Shown: piece by piece, positions 21,479-29,964 of the stretch
Numbering within the stretch: position 1 is the stretch's first letter
Layout of the letters: each line of letters opens with the position of its first letter
Source: Vampirovibrio chlorellavorus
GTDB taxonomy: Bacteria > Cyanobacteriota > Vampirovibrionia > Vampirovibrionales > Vampirovibrionaceae
DNA length: 64,000 nucleotides
Assembly: GCF_003149375.1 (NCBI RefSeq)
Contig: NZ_QFWH01000008.1
Coordinates: 62,001-126,000 of the forward strand
Direction of reading: 5' to 3'
Notes under the pieces: model-generated
Seen by the model: the letters and a program-made list of their open reading frames with translations, nothing else
Database searches by the model: none
What the model was told of the DNA's origin: nothing
Translations under genes and position numbers: made by a program

Positions 21479-22981
21479 TTAACGGGCCATCACCGGCGTT
21501 TTCCCGAAGTACTCCTGCCAGCGGGCGTCGACTTTGGCCCGGGTGTCACTATCCATCTCGATTTCATCCGGCCAATCCCGGTCAAAGCCTTCCGTGGGCC
21601 ATTTCTTGGTGGCATCAACGCCCACTTTGCTGCCGTAAGCCCACAGCGGGGTGGCGTGATCCAGAATGTCCATGGGGCCGTCGGCAAACATCATATCCCG
21701 CTTGGGATCGGTGTTGTTGAACACGTGCCAGGCCACCTGGCTCAGGTCATGCACATTGACGTGCTTGTCCACCACAATCACGTACTTGCTGAACATCATC
21801 TGCCCAAAGCCCCACACGCTGCTCATCACCTTTTTGGCGTGGCCGGGGTAGCGTTTATCAATGCTCAAAATCACGCAGTTGTGGAATACGCCTTCCCAGG
21901 GCAGGTTCATGTCCACAATTTCAGAGATAAACAGCTTGAGCAAGGGCAGGAAAATGCGCTCGGTGGCCTTGCCCAGATAGCAATCTTCTTGCGGGGGCTT
22001 GCCCACGATGGTGGTTTGGTAAATGGGGTTCTTGCGGTGGGTAATGGCGGTGACATGCAGCACCGGGAAGTCATCGGCCAGGGAGTAATACCCGGTGTGA
22101 TCGCCAAAGGGCCCTTCCCAGCGCAATTCATCTAAAAGCACGTAGCCTTCCACCACCAGCTCTGCGGTGGCGGGCACTTCGTTATCAATGGTTTTGCACT
22201 TCACCATTTTGACCGGATCGCTGTGCAAAAAGCCCGCCAGAATCATTTCATCAATGCCCGGTGGCAGCGGGGCCGTGGCGCTATAGATGATGTGCGGGGC
22301 GCAGCCGAAGGCGGCGGCCACCTCTACCCGATCTTTTCCCAGGCGGCGGGCGTTTTCGTAAATGCGGTTGCCGTCGTGGTGCTTGTGCCAGTGCATGCCG
22401 GTGGTGGTGTTGTCGTACTTCTGCATGCGGTACATGCCCACGTTGCGCTCGCCGGTGGCCGGATCTTTCACGAACACGCAGGGGTAGGTCATAAAGGGGC
22501 CGCCGTCATCCGGCCAGCAGGTGATAACCGGCACGGCATCCAGCATGGGTTGGCTGGGATCGGTAATGACCACTTCCTGGCAGGGGGCCGGGCCCTTGTG
22601 ATCGCGGGGCAAAAACTTGTTGAGTTCGGCCAGCTTGGGCAGCATCTGGATTTTTTCCCAAAAATTGGAGGGAATATCCGGCTTGATGAAGAACTCGATG
22701 CGCTTCTGGATCTCCTCATAACGTTCCACGCCCAGGGCCAGCATCATGCGGTTATGGGAGCCCATGGCGTTGATGAGGACCGGCATGTCGTATTTTTCCC
22801 CGTTGGGGCCGTGGACGTTGGTAAACAGCAGGGCTTTGTTCTGATTGCCCGGGGCTTTGCTGATGCGATCGGTGATCTCGGTGATTTCCAGGTGGGTGTT
22901 CACCGGGGCGGAGATTTCCACCAGCTCATCTGATTTTTTCAGTAATTCAATATAACCGCGTAGATCATTAAACTTGGGCAT
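21479..22981 (-). CDS. UbiD-family prenylated-FMN decarboxylase
   Basis: About 500 residues, the usual length of UbiD enzymes, which remove the carboxyl group of aromatic or alpha,beta-unsaturated acids with prenylated FMN. Seen motifs include the N-terminal N-D-L-R-G-Y-I start, the cofactor region R-N-V-G-M-Y-R-M-Q, and the E-L-R-W-E-G-P-F-G-D-H-T-G-Y-Y segment that supplies the catalytic acidic residues. In quinone pathways UbiD acts after the UbiA prenyltransferase. Three ATGs lie close together (22990, 22987, 22981). AAGGAG ends one base before the first, so I prefer 22981, where the sequence also aligns with UbiD N-termini. No UbiX or UbiA gene is in the window, and menaquinone or ubiquinone use cannot be decided. 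Confidence 0.9.
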   Translation of the reverse strand: MPKFNDLRGYIELLKKSDELVEISAPVNTHLEITEITDRISKAPGNQNKALLFTNVHGPNGEKYDMPVLINAMGSHNRMMLALGVERYEEIQKRIEFFIKPDIPSNFWEKIQMLPKLAELNKFLPRDHKGPAPCQEVVITDPSQPMLDAVPVITCWPDDGGPFMTYPCVFVKDPATGERNVGMYRMQKYDNTTTGMHWHKHHDGNRIYENARRLGKDRVEVAAAFGCAPHIIYSATAPLPPGIDEMILAGFLHSDPVKMVKCKTIDNEVPATAELVVEGYVLLDELRWEGPFGDHTGYYSLADDFPVLHVTAITHRKNPIYQTTIVGKPPQEDCYLGKATERIFLPLLKLFISEIVDMNLPWEGVFHNCVILSIDKRYPGHAKKVMSSVWGFGQMMFSKYVIVVDKHVNVHDLSQVAWHVFNNTDPKRDMMFADGPMDILDHATPLWAYGSKVGVDATKKWPTEGFDRDWPDEIEMDSDTRAKVDARWQEYFGKTPVMAR

Positions 22982-23409
22982 GGCCATCATACTCCTTCAA
23001 ACAGCAAATCAGCTTGGGAACGGTTATGGAAGTGGGGCAATACAAAGTCGGTGTTAATAATGGAATTCATTGGCGCTCATCGGGGTTCACTTACCGTGGG
23101 GTTGAGCAGTTGCTTCAGAAAATCCGGGAGCCATTGAAACGTCTGGCATCAAGCGGGAGGCCGTTTAAACAAAAATATCGAGGCTTATTTACTGGGTAAC
23201 AGTAGCACAAAGCCGGCCCGCATCAGATGTTATTTCGCAAGAAACCATTCCCGAACAGAAATCTTAAAGGCGGCACGCCGGGCGGCTATCTTCAGCAAGT
23301 CGGCCTCTGTTCAGACAATCCTGAAAAATCTTGTTAAAATAAGGGGCAGTGTTGCAGTTTGTCTCAGCCGTTTGTGTCATTAGAGCGTTGTGAATTGAAG
23401 GGAATGCGT
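22982..23409. other. Intergenic region between ubiD and the GerMN lipoprotein
   Basis: 428 bases between divergent genes. TAAAAT at 23335-23340 is a possible -10 for the lipoprotein gene. A + strand frame at 23026-23199 (57 codons, GGGA six bases upstream, Lys/Arg-rich) is a marginal small-protein candidate that I do not call. Confidence 0.35.
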
Positions 23410-23988
23410 ATGCCTGCCGTTTCAGCCCAGAAAAGTCCGGTATGGTTCCGTCAGTGGTTGACCTGGGGACTGTTGCCCGTGCTGTTGACGGGGGCGGTTT
23501 CTCTGAGCGGATGCAACTGGTTTGGCCCCAAGCCGGTGTTGCCGCCGGGTCAGCAAGCGCCCATTGCCTCCGATGAAGTGGCCGTATTTTTTAGTAAATA
23601 TCAGGGGAATCAAAGCATTGCAGAGCCGGTTATTCGAAAAATCCCCGAAGCGGCCAAAGCCGAGCCCCTGAAATTCGCCCTGACCGAATTGCTGAAAGGC
23701 CCCAGCGCAGAAGAGAAAACACAGGGCTTTTACACGGAAATTCCCAAGGGCACGCAGCTATTGGGCGTGGCTCAGGATCCTAAGGTGATTACCATCAACC
23801 TGTCTGGCCAGTTTGCCACCGGGGGTGGTTCCACCAGTATTACCCAGCGGCTGGAAGAGCTGAAGCGCACCATTAAGGCCATTGATACCCAGCACGAAAT
23901 CACCGTGCAAGTGGATGGAAAGCCCCTGGAACTCCTGGGTGGAGAAGGGCTGGAAGTGCCCGGCTCTCTGCAGTCCGAGCCGCAATAG
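23410..23988 (+). CDS. GerMN-domain lipoprotein
   Basis: A 192-residue exported lipoprotein. The basic N-terminus and hydrophobic core end in the lipobox L-S-G-C35, where signal peptidase II should cut and lipid be attached. A GerMN (spore germination/maturation-like) domain occupies about 75-180, recognised by L-T-E-L-L-K-G-P, I-P-K-G-T-Q-L-L-G-V and V-I-T-I-N-L-S-G. GerMN domains occur in envelope proteins of many non-sporulating bacteria and are linked to cell-wall assembly. AAGGGA lies 7 bases before the chosen ATG; an ATG two codons earlier is too close to it. Confidence 0.88.
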   Translation: MPAVSAQKSPVWFRQWLTWGLLPVLLTGAVSLSGCNWFGPKPVLPPGQQAPIASDEVAVFFSKYQGNQSIAEPVIRKIPEAAKAEPLKFALTELLKGPSAEEKTQGFYTEIPKGTQLLGVAQDPKVITINLSGQFATGGGSTSITQRLEELKRTIKAIDTQHEITVQVDGKPLELLGGEGLEVPGSLQSEPQ

Positions 23989-24431
23989 ACCTTTTCAGCA
24001 GGAATACTCACGGCCCCTTGCGAGGAATACTCGGGCCGCTGGGCGGTGGATGGCGCTTTGTGATCAGTCCCGCCGCCTCGGGTGGAACGCACCTGCTTGA
24101 AATCGCAGGGGGATGATACCTTGGGTTGTGGCTGGCGTTTTTGTGTTTTTCGCAAAATTTTATGCGGGGCTACTTTCGTTTTCTAGCGCGCTTTTTGGCC
24201 ATGCTCGCCCAGTGGGCTGTGGGTAATTGACATGAAGGAAAAGGCAATCTTTTCCATTTGGTTGTTTTTATTTTATTAGCTAGAGAGGTCGTAGGCGGTT
24301 TAAAGACGTTCGTAAGATATCTCATGAAATACCCTATGTACGCTGGTTTTAAGTGTTCCGGGGTGTCTCAGGGAGTTGATGTCAATGTGGCTGGCGTTTT
24401 TGGACTGGTTTAGAGGAGAGGGTGAATTAAG
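23989..24431 (+). other. Intergenic region upstream of a small Met/Gly-rich protein
   Basis: 443 bases. GGAATACTC occurs twice (24000-24008 and 24023-24031). A perfect TTGACA is at 24227-24232, but no good -10 follows at 16-18 bases. No gene is seen. Confidence 0.4.
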
Positions 24432-24764
24432 ATGGTCGCAGTTCCACAGTTTGTGAATGTGGTGAATGTCAATAACAATTATTTTATGGGTGGCCCACCT
24501 GGCATGGGAGGCGCTCCAATGATGATGGCGCAGCAACCTTCCAGCATGGATCAGTTCATGTATGGGATTAACTATCAGGTCGCCATGGCCACCGCAGGGC
24601 CTTGTGGTGGCAGTGTCGTTGACTGGGCGCGGTCGCTGGCCGCTGGGCAACAGCAGGGGGGGGCTTCCGGGGCCGGTGGCGGAATGGAGCTTCTGGTGCA
24701 GCTTTTCACCATGCTGACGCAGGCCGTTGCGGCCAAAGTACAGCAGCGAAGAGCCGAAAAGTAA
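24432..24764 (+). CDS. Small Gly/Met-rich hypothetical protein
   Basis: A 110-residue protein. The N-terminus reads M-V-A-V-P-Q-F and is followed by an Asn-rich stretch and a Gly/Pro/Met-rich segment (residues 19-33). A Gly/Gln-rich linker and a short amphipathic C-terminal helix with K-V-Q-Q-R-R follow. A GGAGAGGG site precedes the ATG. No known domain, signal peptide or membrane segment is visible. The start resembles that of the unrelated-looking protein at 41577-42059 (M-V-S-V-P-N-F). A strong hairpin follows the gene. Confidence 0.65.
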   Translation: MVAVPQFVNVVNVNNNYFMGGPPGMGGAPMMMAQQPSSMDQFMYGINYQVAMATAGPCGGSVVDWARSLAAGQQQGGASGAGGGMELLVQLFTMLTQAVAAKVQQRRAEK

Positions 24765-24787
24765 GGCGTCTCATCAAGCGATTTTGG

Positions 24788-24818
24788 CGGTCGGGGGCCT
24801 TGTTGTCCCCGACCGTTT
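24788..24818 (+). terminator. Probable intrinsic terminator
   Basis: A perfect 9-bp GC-rich stem CGGTCGGGG/CCCCGACCG (24788-24796 with 24807-24815) is followed by only three T. It lies 23 bases after the stop of the 110-residue protein. Confidence 0.65.
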
Positions 24819-25019
24819 GCGTGTTCGGGCCTTAAGCCAGTGGGATCGAAGCTGTTTACACCGGCCCGCTTTGTTTGTAGAGTAGGGGCAAGCAAGGGTT
24901 TTCAGAACGTATTTGCCTCCGATTTGATGGTTCAGTCTGTTAAAACCAAGTCAAACTGCGCTCAGGCCCTTTTTTTCTGACACATCAGCAACTGACTCAG
25001 TAATTAACAAGGGGGCCCT

Positions 25020-26003
25020 ATGAGCGTCTCAACCGATATTCTGGCCGAGGGTAAAACCAAGATCCTGCAGGCGGCAGCCTTGCCTGAGATGTTGTCGGTG
25101 ACTTTCAAGGACGCCGCCACGGCTTTCAATGGCAAAAAATACCAGGAGATTCCGGGCAAAGGGGCGCTGAACGCCAGTATTTCCGCCTTGCTATTTCAGT
25201 TGCTACAATCCCACGGCGTGCCCACCTGCTTTGTGCAAAAGGGCAGCCATCCCGGCGAACTGATTTATCGTCGCCTGACCATGATTCCGCTGGAAGTGGT
25301 GGTTCGTAATTACGCTTATGGAAGCATCGTCAAACGCTTTGCCCTGGAGGAGGGAACGCCTTTCCATAAGCCGCTGGTGGAGTTTTTTCATAAAACGGCT
25401 GATGACCCGCAAATCACGGAAGATTTAATTCTGGAATTCCAGTTAGTGCCCACGGAAGGGGTGTTGCAAACCATTCGGCAACTGGCTCTGCAAATCAATG
25501 AAATTTTTGTACCTTACTTTGAGGCTTGCGGCATTCGCTGCGCCGATTTCAAGCTGGAGTTTGGCCTGACCAAAGAGGGGCAGGTGGTGCTGGGCGATGA
25601 ACTCAGCCCGGATAATTTCCGCCTGCGGGATATGCAGACCGGAGCGGTGCTGGATAAAGACGTGTTCCGGCTGGATTTGGCCGATTTGCGGGAAACCTAT
25701 CAAGGGCTATTGACCCGTCTGGAAGCGCCTTCCCAAACGCTACAGGCTGTACCCCGGACCTATACGGCGGAAGTGTATGTCCACAGCCGCAAGAATATTC
25801 TGAATCCGGAGAGCAAGGCCATTCTGGAAGCCCTGCAGGCTCGTGGCTATAGTAGTTTGCAAGCGCTGTCCGCCGGGAAGCGCTTTACGCTCAAAGTGGA
25901 AGCCCCCAGCCTGATCGTCGCCGAACAAACGCTGCGACAGCTGGCGGAGACCGTGCTGAGTAACCCGGTGATCGAAGATTACGAACTGATTTTCAAGAAT
26001 TGA
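25020..26003 (+). CDS. purC: Fused PurC (SAICAR synthetase) - PurS
   Basis: Residues 1 to about 235 are a complete phosphoribosylaminoimidazole-succinocarboxamide synthase. Evidence includes the A-E-G-K-T-K-I start, V-V-R-N-Y-A-Y-G-S (94-102) and the D-F-K-L-E-F-G...G-D-E-L-S-P-D region (176-198). After a linker (about 236-246), residues 247-326 are a complete PurS subunit (T-Y-T-A-E-V-Y-V...K-I-L-N-P type start; here K-N-I-L-N-P-E-S-K-A). PurC makes SAICAR; PurS is the small subunit of FGAM synthase, which works with PurQ and PurL. The purQ gene follows directly. PurC, PurS and PurQ are usually separate polypeptides, so this is a domain fusion of adjacent-gene functions. No frameshift is visible in the linker. 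Confidence 0.94.
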   Translation: MSVSTDILAEGKTKILQAAALPEMLSVTFKDAATAFNGKKYQEIPGKGALNASISALLFQLLQSHGVPTCFVQKGSHPGELIYRRLTMIPLEVVVRNYAYGSIVKRFALEEGTPFHKPLVEFFHKTADDPQITEDLILEFQLVPTEGVLQTIRQLALQINEIFVPYFEACGIRCADFKLEFGLTKEGQVVLGDELSPDNFRLRDMQTGAVLDKDVFRLDLADLRETYQGLLTRLEAPSQTLQAVPRTYTAEVYVHSRKNILNPESKAILEALQARGYSSLQALSAGKRFTLKVEAPSLIVAEQTLRQLAETVLSNPVIEDYELIFKN

Positions 26004-26027
26004 GATAGCAAGAATTGAGATAGTTTG

Positions 26028-26723
26028 ATGAAATTTGGCGTTGTTGTATTTCCCGGCTCCAACTGCGAAAAGGACATGGCCGATGCCGTGCGGTTGTATT
26101 TAAAGCAGGATGTGACGTTTTTGTGGCACGACGCCACCGATCTGGCGGGGGTTGACGTGGTGCTATTGCCCGGTGGCTTCAGCTACGGCGATTATCTGCG
26201 CTCTGGAGCCCTGGCTCGCTACTCGCCGGTCATGGAAAGCGTGAAGGCCTTTGCCGATAAAGGCGGCCCGGTGCTGGGTGTGTGCAATGGCTTTCAGGTG
26301 CTTACGGAAGCCCACTTGCTGCCGGGCGCCCTGATGCGGAATCAATCGCTGAAGTTCCAGTGCGAACAGGTAGACGTACTGGTGGAAAGCACCCGTACCC
26401 CCTTTACCAGTCAGTATCAGGCCGGACAGCGGTTACGCTTGCCCATTGCCCACGCCGATGGCAACTTTGTGGCCGACCCGGATGTGTTGCAGCGACTGGA
26501 AGCGAATCAGCAAGTGGTCTTGCGCTATACCAGCGATGTGAACGGCTCGGTGAGCCGGATTGCCGGGGTGTGCAACGAGAAAGGCAATGTGGTGGGCATG
26601 ATGCCCCACCCGGAGCGTAACTTGTGGCCCACCGCTTCCGCTCAAGGGGGGAACTGGAACGGGGATGGCCAGGGCGTCTTTGATTCCGTGCTACAGTGGG
26701 GCCTTGGCCTGCTGAAAGTCTAG
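26028..26723 (+). CDS. purQ: FGAM synthase glutaminase subunit PurQ
   Basis: A class I glutamine amidotransferase of 231 residues that feeds ammonia to PurL in purine synthesis. Key features are P-G-G-F-S-Y-G-D (48-55), the nucleophile C86 in G-V-C-N-G-F-Q, and H194/E196 in M-P-H-P-E-R. The ATG at 26028 is preferred to the in-frame TTG one codon upstream. The gene follows the purC-purS fusion by 24 bases, and the spacer is made by a 15-bp tandem duplication. No purL follows within the window. Confidence 0.96.
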   Translation: MKFGVVVFPGSNCEKDMADAVRLYLKQDVTFLWHDATDLAGVDVVLLPGGFSYGDYLRSGALARYSPVMESVKAFADKGGPVLGVCNGFQVLTEAHLLPGALMRNQSLKFQCEQVDVLVESTRTPFTSQYQAGQRLRLPIAHADGNFVADPDVLQRLEANQQVVLRYTSDVNGSVSRIAGVCNEKGNVVGMMPHPERNLWPTASAQGGNWNGDGQGVFDSVLQWGLGLLKV

Positions 26724-26767
26724 AAACGTTCGGGTAGATGCCCGTCTCGTTTGTGCAGACCGGACGC

Positions 26768-26776
26768 TGCTATAAT
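26768..26776 (+). promoter_or_regulatory. Extended -10 promoter candidate
   Basis: TGCTATAAT combines a perfect -10 with the TG of an extended -10. It lies about 94 bases before the 45-residue small protein and 45 bases after purQ. No well-spaced -35 is present, as expected for extended -10 promoters. Confidence 0.5.
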
Positions 26777-26869
26777 CAATAAGCACCGGAGCCGAGAGCT
26801 CTTGTGCAGGCGTTTTCCTGGATCGTTATTGTGGCTGTGATGTTGTGGCTTTGAAAGGTTGGGCTCGTT

Positions 26870-27007
26870 GTGGGACGTAAATTCTGGATTTTGGTGACGG
26901 CAATGCTGATGGGTTTTATGGTATTCGGCATTTTTTTTCAAATGATGTTTAACACGAGACAAAACCAAAATAAAAGCCACATGACTGTGCCCACCCAGCA
27001 AGAATAG
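26870..27007 (+). CDS. Small single-span membrane protein
   Basis: A 45-residue protein from a GTG start at 26870 to TAG at 27005-27007. G-R-K-F-W is followed by a hydrophobic, Met/Phe-rich segment (about residues 5-27) and a polar Asn/Gln-rich tail. The positive-inside rule puts the N-terminus in the cytoplasm. AAAGG lies about 11 bases upstream, which is acceptable but not strong. It is tail-to-tail with gltX. Function unknown. Confidence 0.5.
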   Translation: MGRKFWILVTAMLMGFMVFGIFFQMMFNTRQNQNKSHMTVPTQQE

Positions 27008-27037
27008 TCCCGAGGTTTCGCTCGTGCTGCAGCACCG

Positions 27038-28519
27038 TTAGGCAGGGCTACCGGTGGTCAGGGTCAGGGCGGTTTCCAGACGGTGTGTGACCACCTCTTT
27101 ACCCAGGATGTAGAGGGTTTTTGACAAGTCCGCCCCATGGGTGCGGCCGGTGATGGCGGCCCGAATGGCCCACATGACGGTTTTGGTCTTGATGGGCTTC
27201 ATGCGGTTGGTAAAGCCCTTAATGGCTTCCGCCAGAGTGTCCGGGGACTCAAAGTTGGCGGTGGCCAGAAAATCGTTTTTGAAATCCGCCAGAATCTGGG
27301 CGGGTTCCGGCCCGGTCAGTACCTCGCCCACCAGCTGGGCATCCAGAATGACAGTGCGGCCAAAGAAGTAGTTCACGGCTTCCGGTAACTCGCTGAGAAC
27401 CGTAATGGGCTCCCGGACGGCATCCAGAATTGCGAACAGCTTGTCTTCGCTGTACTGACCCAGATCAAACTGGTGCAGGTAGGGCCGGGCCACAGCCAGT
27501 AATTCCGGCAAGGGCATGGTGCGAATCCGTTTGCCGTTGATAAAGTTGAGTTTGTCTTTCTCGAAAATGGCTGGGCTATGCGTAATGCGCGCCAGTTCAA
27601 ACTGTTGGGCGAAGTGGGACATGGTGCCAATTTCTTCTCCATCCGGCGGGGACCAGCCCAGCAGGGTCAGGAAGTTGCAAAAGGCCTCCGGCAGATAGCC
27701 GTCCTTGATGTAGTCGGAAACGGCCACGGCCCCATGGCGCTTGGAGAGCTTGGTGCGATCGGGGGCCAGAATCATACCCACGTGGGCGAATTGGGGCGGG
27801 GCCACCTTAAAGGCTTCGTAAATCATAATTTGCCGAGGAGTGTTGGAAATGTGATCTTCCCCCCGGATGACGTGGGAGATCTTCATCAGCATATCATCCA
27901 CCACCACGGCAAAGTTATAGCTGGGGGTGCCGTCGGACTTCATGATCACAAAATCGCCCAGCAACTGGGTATCAAAGGAAACCTCGCCACGAACGGCGTC
28001 CTGAAAGCTCAGGGTGCCTCGTTCATCGGGAATGCGGAAGCGAATGGAGGGCTTGCGGGGATTGCCATGCTCGTCAGGCTTGGCGGCCAGTTCTTCACGG
28101 ACTTTGGCGTCTCGGCAAGCGCCACTGTAAATGTAGGCCCGTTTTTCCGCCTGGGCGGCTGCTTTTTCAGCGTCCAGTTCCGCCTGGGTCAGGTAGCAGT
28201 GGTAGGCTTGTCCACTGGCTAGCAGTTTTTCGGCCCACTCCTGGTAAATGGCGGTGCGCTCCGATTGGGCATAGGGGGCGTAGGGGCCGCCAACATCCGG
28301 GCCTTCATCCCATTGCAGGCCCAAGGCCTTCAGGCTGTCGTAAATATTCTGGGTGTAAATATCCTGAGAGCGCTCCCGGTCCGTGTCCTCAATCCGCAAG
28401 ATGAATTGACCGCCGTGCCCTTTGGCGTATAAGAAGTTAAAAAGGGCGGTACGCGCGGTGCCAACGTGCAAAAAGCCGGTGGGGCTAGGGGCAATGCGAA
28501 CTCGGATGGGGGAGGACAT
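27038..28519 (-). CDS. gltX: Glutamyl-tRNA synthetase
   Basis: A class I aminoacyl-tRNA synthetase of 493 residues. The HIGH-type motif is P-S-P-T-G-F-L-H-V-G near residue 11-20. The KMSKS-type motif is D-R-T-K-L-S-K-R-H-G. The central R-G-E-D-H-I-S-N-T motif of GluRS is also present. The length is normal for bacterial GluRS. Whether it is discriminating or also charges tRNA-Gln cannot be judged here; no glnS or gatCAB is in the window. Confidence 0.97.
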   Translation of the reverse strand: MSSPIRVRIAPSPTGFLHVGTARTALFNFLYAKGHGGQFILRIEDTDRERSQDIYTQNIYDSLKALGLQWDEGPDVGGPYAPYAQSERTAIYQEWAEKLLASGQAYHCYLTQAELDAEKAAAQAEKRAYIYSGACRDAKVREELAAKPDEHGNPRKPSIRFRIPDERGTLSFQDAVRGEVSFDTQLLGDFVIMKSDGTPSYNFAVVVDDMLMKISHVIRGEDHISNTPRQIMIYEAFKVAPPQFAHVGMILAPDRTKLSKRHGAVAVSDYIKDGYLPEAFCNFLTLLGWSPPDGEEIGTMSHFAQQFELARITHSPAIFEKDKLNFINGKRIRTMPLPELLAVARPYLHQFDLGQYSEDKLFAILDAVREPITVLSELPEAVNYFFGRTVILDAQLVGEVLTGPEPAQILADFKNDFLATANFESPDTLAEAIKGFTNRMKPIKTKTVMWAIRAAITGRTHGADLSKTLYILGKEVVTHRLETALTLTTGSPA

Positions 28520-28579
28520 GACTTTGGGATACCTGTTAAACGATTGTCCTTATTATACCCGACTCAAAATGCTTTACAG

Positions 28580-28614
28580 CATAAAAGCCCCTGGTAGGTC
28601 CAAAGGCTTTTATG
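28580..28614 (-). terminator. Terminator after the RlpA-type gene
   Basis: A perfect 10-bp stem CATAAAAGCC (28580-28589) / GGCTTTTATG (28605-28614) lies 36 bases after the stop at 28651. On the minus strand the T-run is part of the right arm, so it could act as an intrinsic terminator. Confidence 0.6.
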
Positions 28615-28650
28615 GTGAATCGAGCAATGAGAGCGATGCGAATCGCCTGT

Positions 28651-29589
28651 TTAACCGCGCTTCTGCACGACTTCAACGGACACCCGGGCCACGCCGGAAC
28701 CCAGCATGTCGATTTTCTTGGCGGCGCCACGAGACAAATCGATAATGCGTCCGTGGGCAAAGGGGCCCCGATCGGTGATTTTCACGTAGCAACTTTTACG
28801 GGTACGCTGGTTGATGACCCGCACGATGGTGCCGAAGGGCAGGGTGCGGTGGGCAGCGGTCAGGGCGAACTGGTTGAAGCGGCTGCCATCCGCGGAACGG
28901 CGGCCGTGGAAGTAGGGGCCGTACCAGGAGGCCATCCCGGTTTGTACCTTACCGGTGCCTTTGTAGTTGGACATGTTCTCTGCCAGACTTTCCAGAACCT
29001 TGTCATCCAGCGCCGTTTGACCCAAGGCCTGACGCAAGCGGTTGCTGTACAGCAGGGCCAGTTTGAGCGGGGATTCCTGGGTGGCTTTGGCCGTTTGGGC
29101 GTCCACGGTAACCAGGGTCTGATTGTCGGCCTGAATGACCGGCAAGTTGTTGACCAGAGCGGGACGGATGCTTTGGGCTGTTTGTGGATTGTTTTCCAGC
29201 AGCTGGTTTAGTCGGCTGGCAATGGTTTTGACCCTGGTGTACGAATCCAGACCGGCTACTTCGCCCTGAAAACGCAGAATTTCGGTGCCATTCAAAAACA
29301 GGCTGGTGGTGCTGTCATCCTGAGGTAACACCTGAATGACGGTCGGCAAAGTGCCGGGCCCGTTGCCGATGGTAAAGACGTCGGTGGTGTCTGAAGGCTG
29401 TCCCTGAGGGGCTTGATCCGCGCTTACATTGAAATCGGGATGGCTGATAACGGATGCTAACTGTAGGCTTTCTTGCGAGTTGGAGGTGGTGTTTGTGGCC
29501 TGGGTTTGGGCGAATACGCCGCTCATCAAACCGGCTTGTCCCAGCATTACCGCTGATGCCAGCAGTGCCGCCAGTTTTTTGTTAATCAT
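28651..29589 (-). CDS. RlpA-like double-psi beta-barrel envelope protein
   Basis: A 312-residue secreted protein. A signal peptide is seen at 1-27, with likely cleavage after V-F-A. A central region without a recognised domain follows. The C-terminal RlpA-type double-psi beta-barrel is at about 218-308, with G-M-A-S-W-Y-G-P-Y-F-H-G, L-P-F-G-T-I-V-R-V, and T-D-R-G-P-F-x-x-G-R-I-I-D-L-S. RlpA proteins are septal or envelope lytic transglycosylase-like proteins; cyanobacterial homologues have the same layout of long N-terminal region plus terminal barrel. No SPOR domain is present. It likely acts on peptidoglycan outside the cytoplasm. Confidence 0.9.
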   Translation of the reverse strand: MINKKLAALLASAVMLGQAGLMSGVFAQTQATNTTSNSQESLQLASVISHPDFNVSADQAPQGQPSDTTDVFTIGNGPGTLPTVIQVLPQDDSTTSLFLNGTEILRFQGEVAGLDSYTRVKTIASRLNQLLENNPQTAQSIRPALVNNLPVIQADNQTLVTVDAQTAKATQESPLKLALLYSNRLRQALGQTALDDKVLESLAENMSNYKGTGKVQTGMASWYGPYFHGRRSADGSRFNQFALTAAHRTLPFGTIVRVINQRTRKSCYVKITDRGPFAHGRIIDLSRGAAKKIDMLGSGVARVSVEVVQKRG

Positions 29590-29964
29590 CTATGTGCTCG
29601 CTCCTGTTACTACATCAACGGGGTAAGAGGAAAACTGGAGTTAGACTCGATTGCGAATTAATGCTATTAGCAATCTGGGTAGTTTGGGTTCCTCTTGAGC
29701 GATCCAAAACTTACACCGATTAAAACCTGTACCGCAACCCGTGGGAACACTGTCTTTACATTTTGTTTATATTTCCTGAGGCAAATTTAGATTTTTATGT
29801 TTCAAAAATATATACTATTGAGTAAGGTGTCATATCAGGCACTGTGTCAATTTGATATTTTTTGTATATGTAAATGACAACTGTAAAGAAAATGAACGAA
29901 AAGGCTTATTTTTTAGTCGGTTTTTTAACATTATTTTTAATATATTAATTAGGATTTTAATAAA
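29590..29964. other. AT-rich intergenic region upstream of the metal transporter
   Basis: 375 bases between divergent genes, very AT-rich from 29760 on. No clear metal-regulator palindrome is seen. A short + strand frame at 29852-30136 lies in another frame of the transporter and is not called. Confidence 0.45.
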
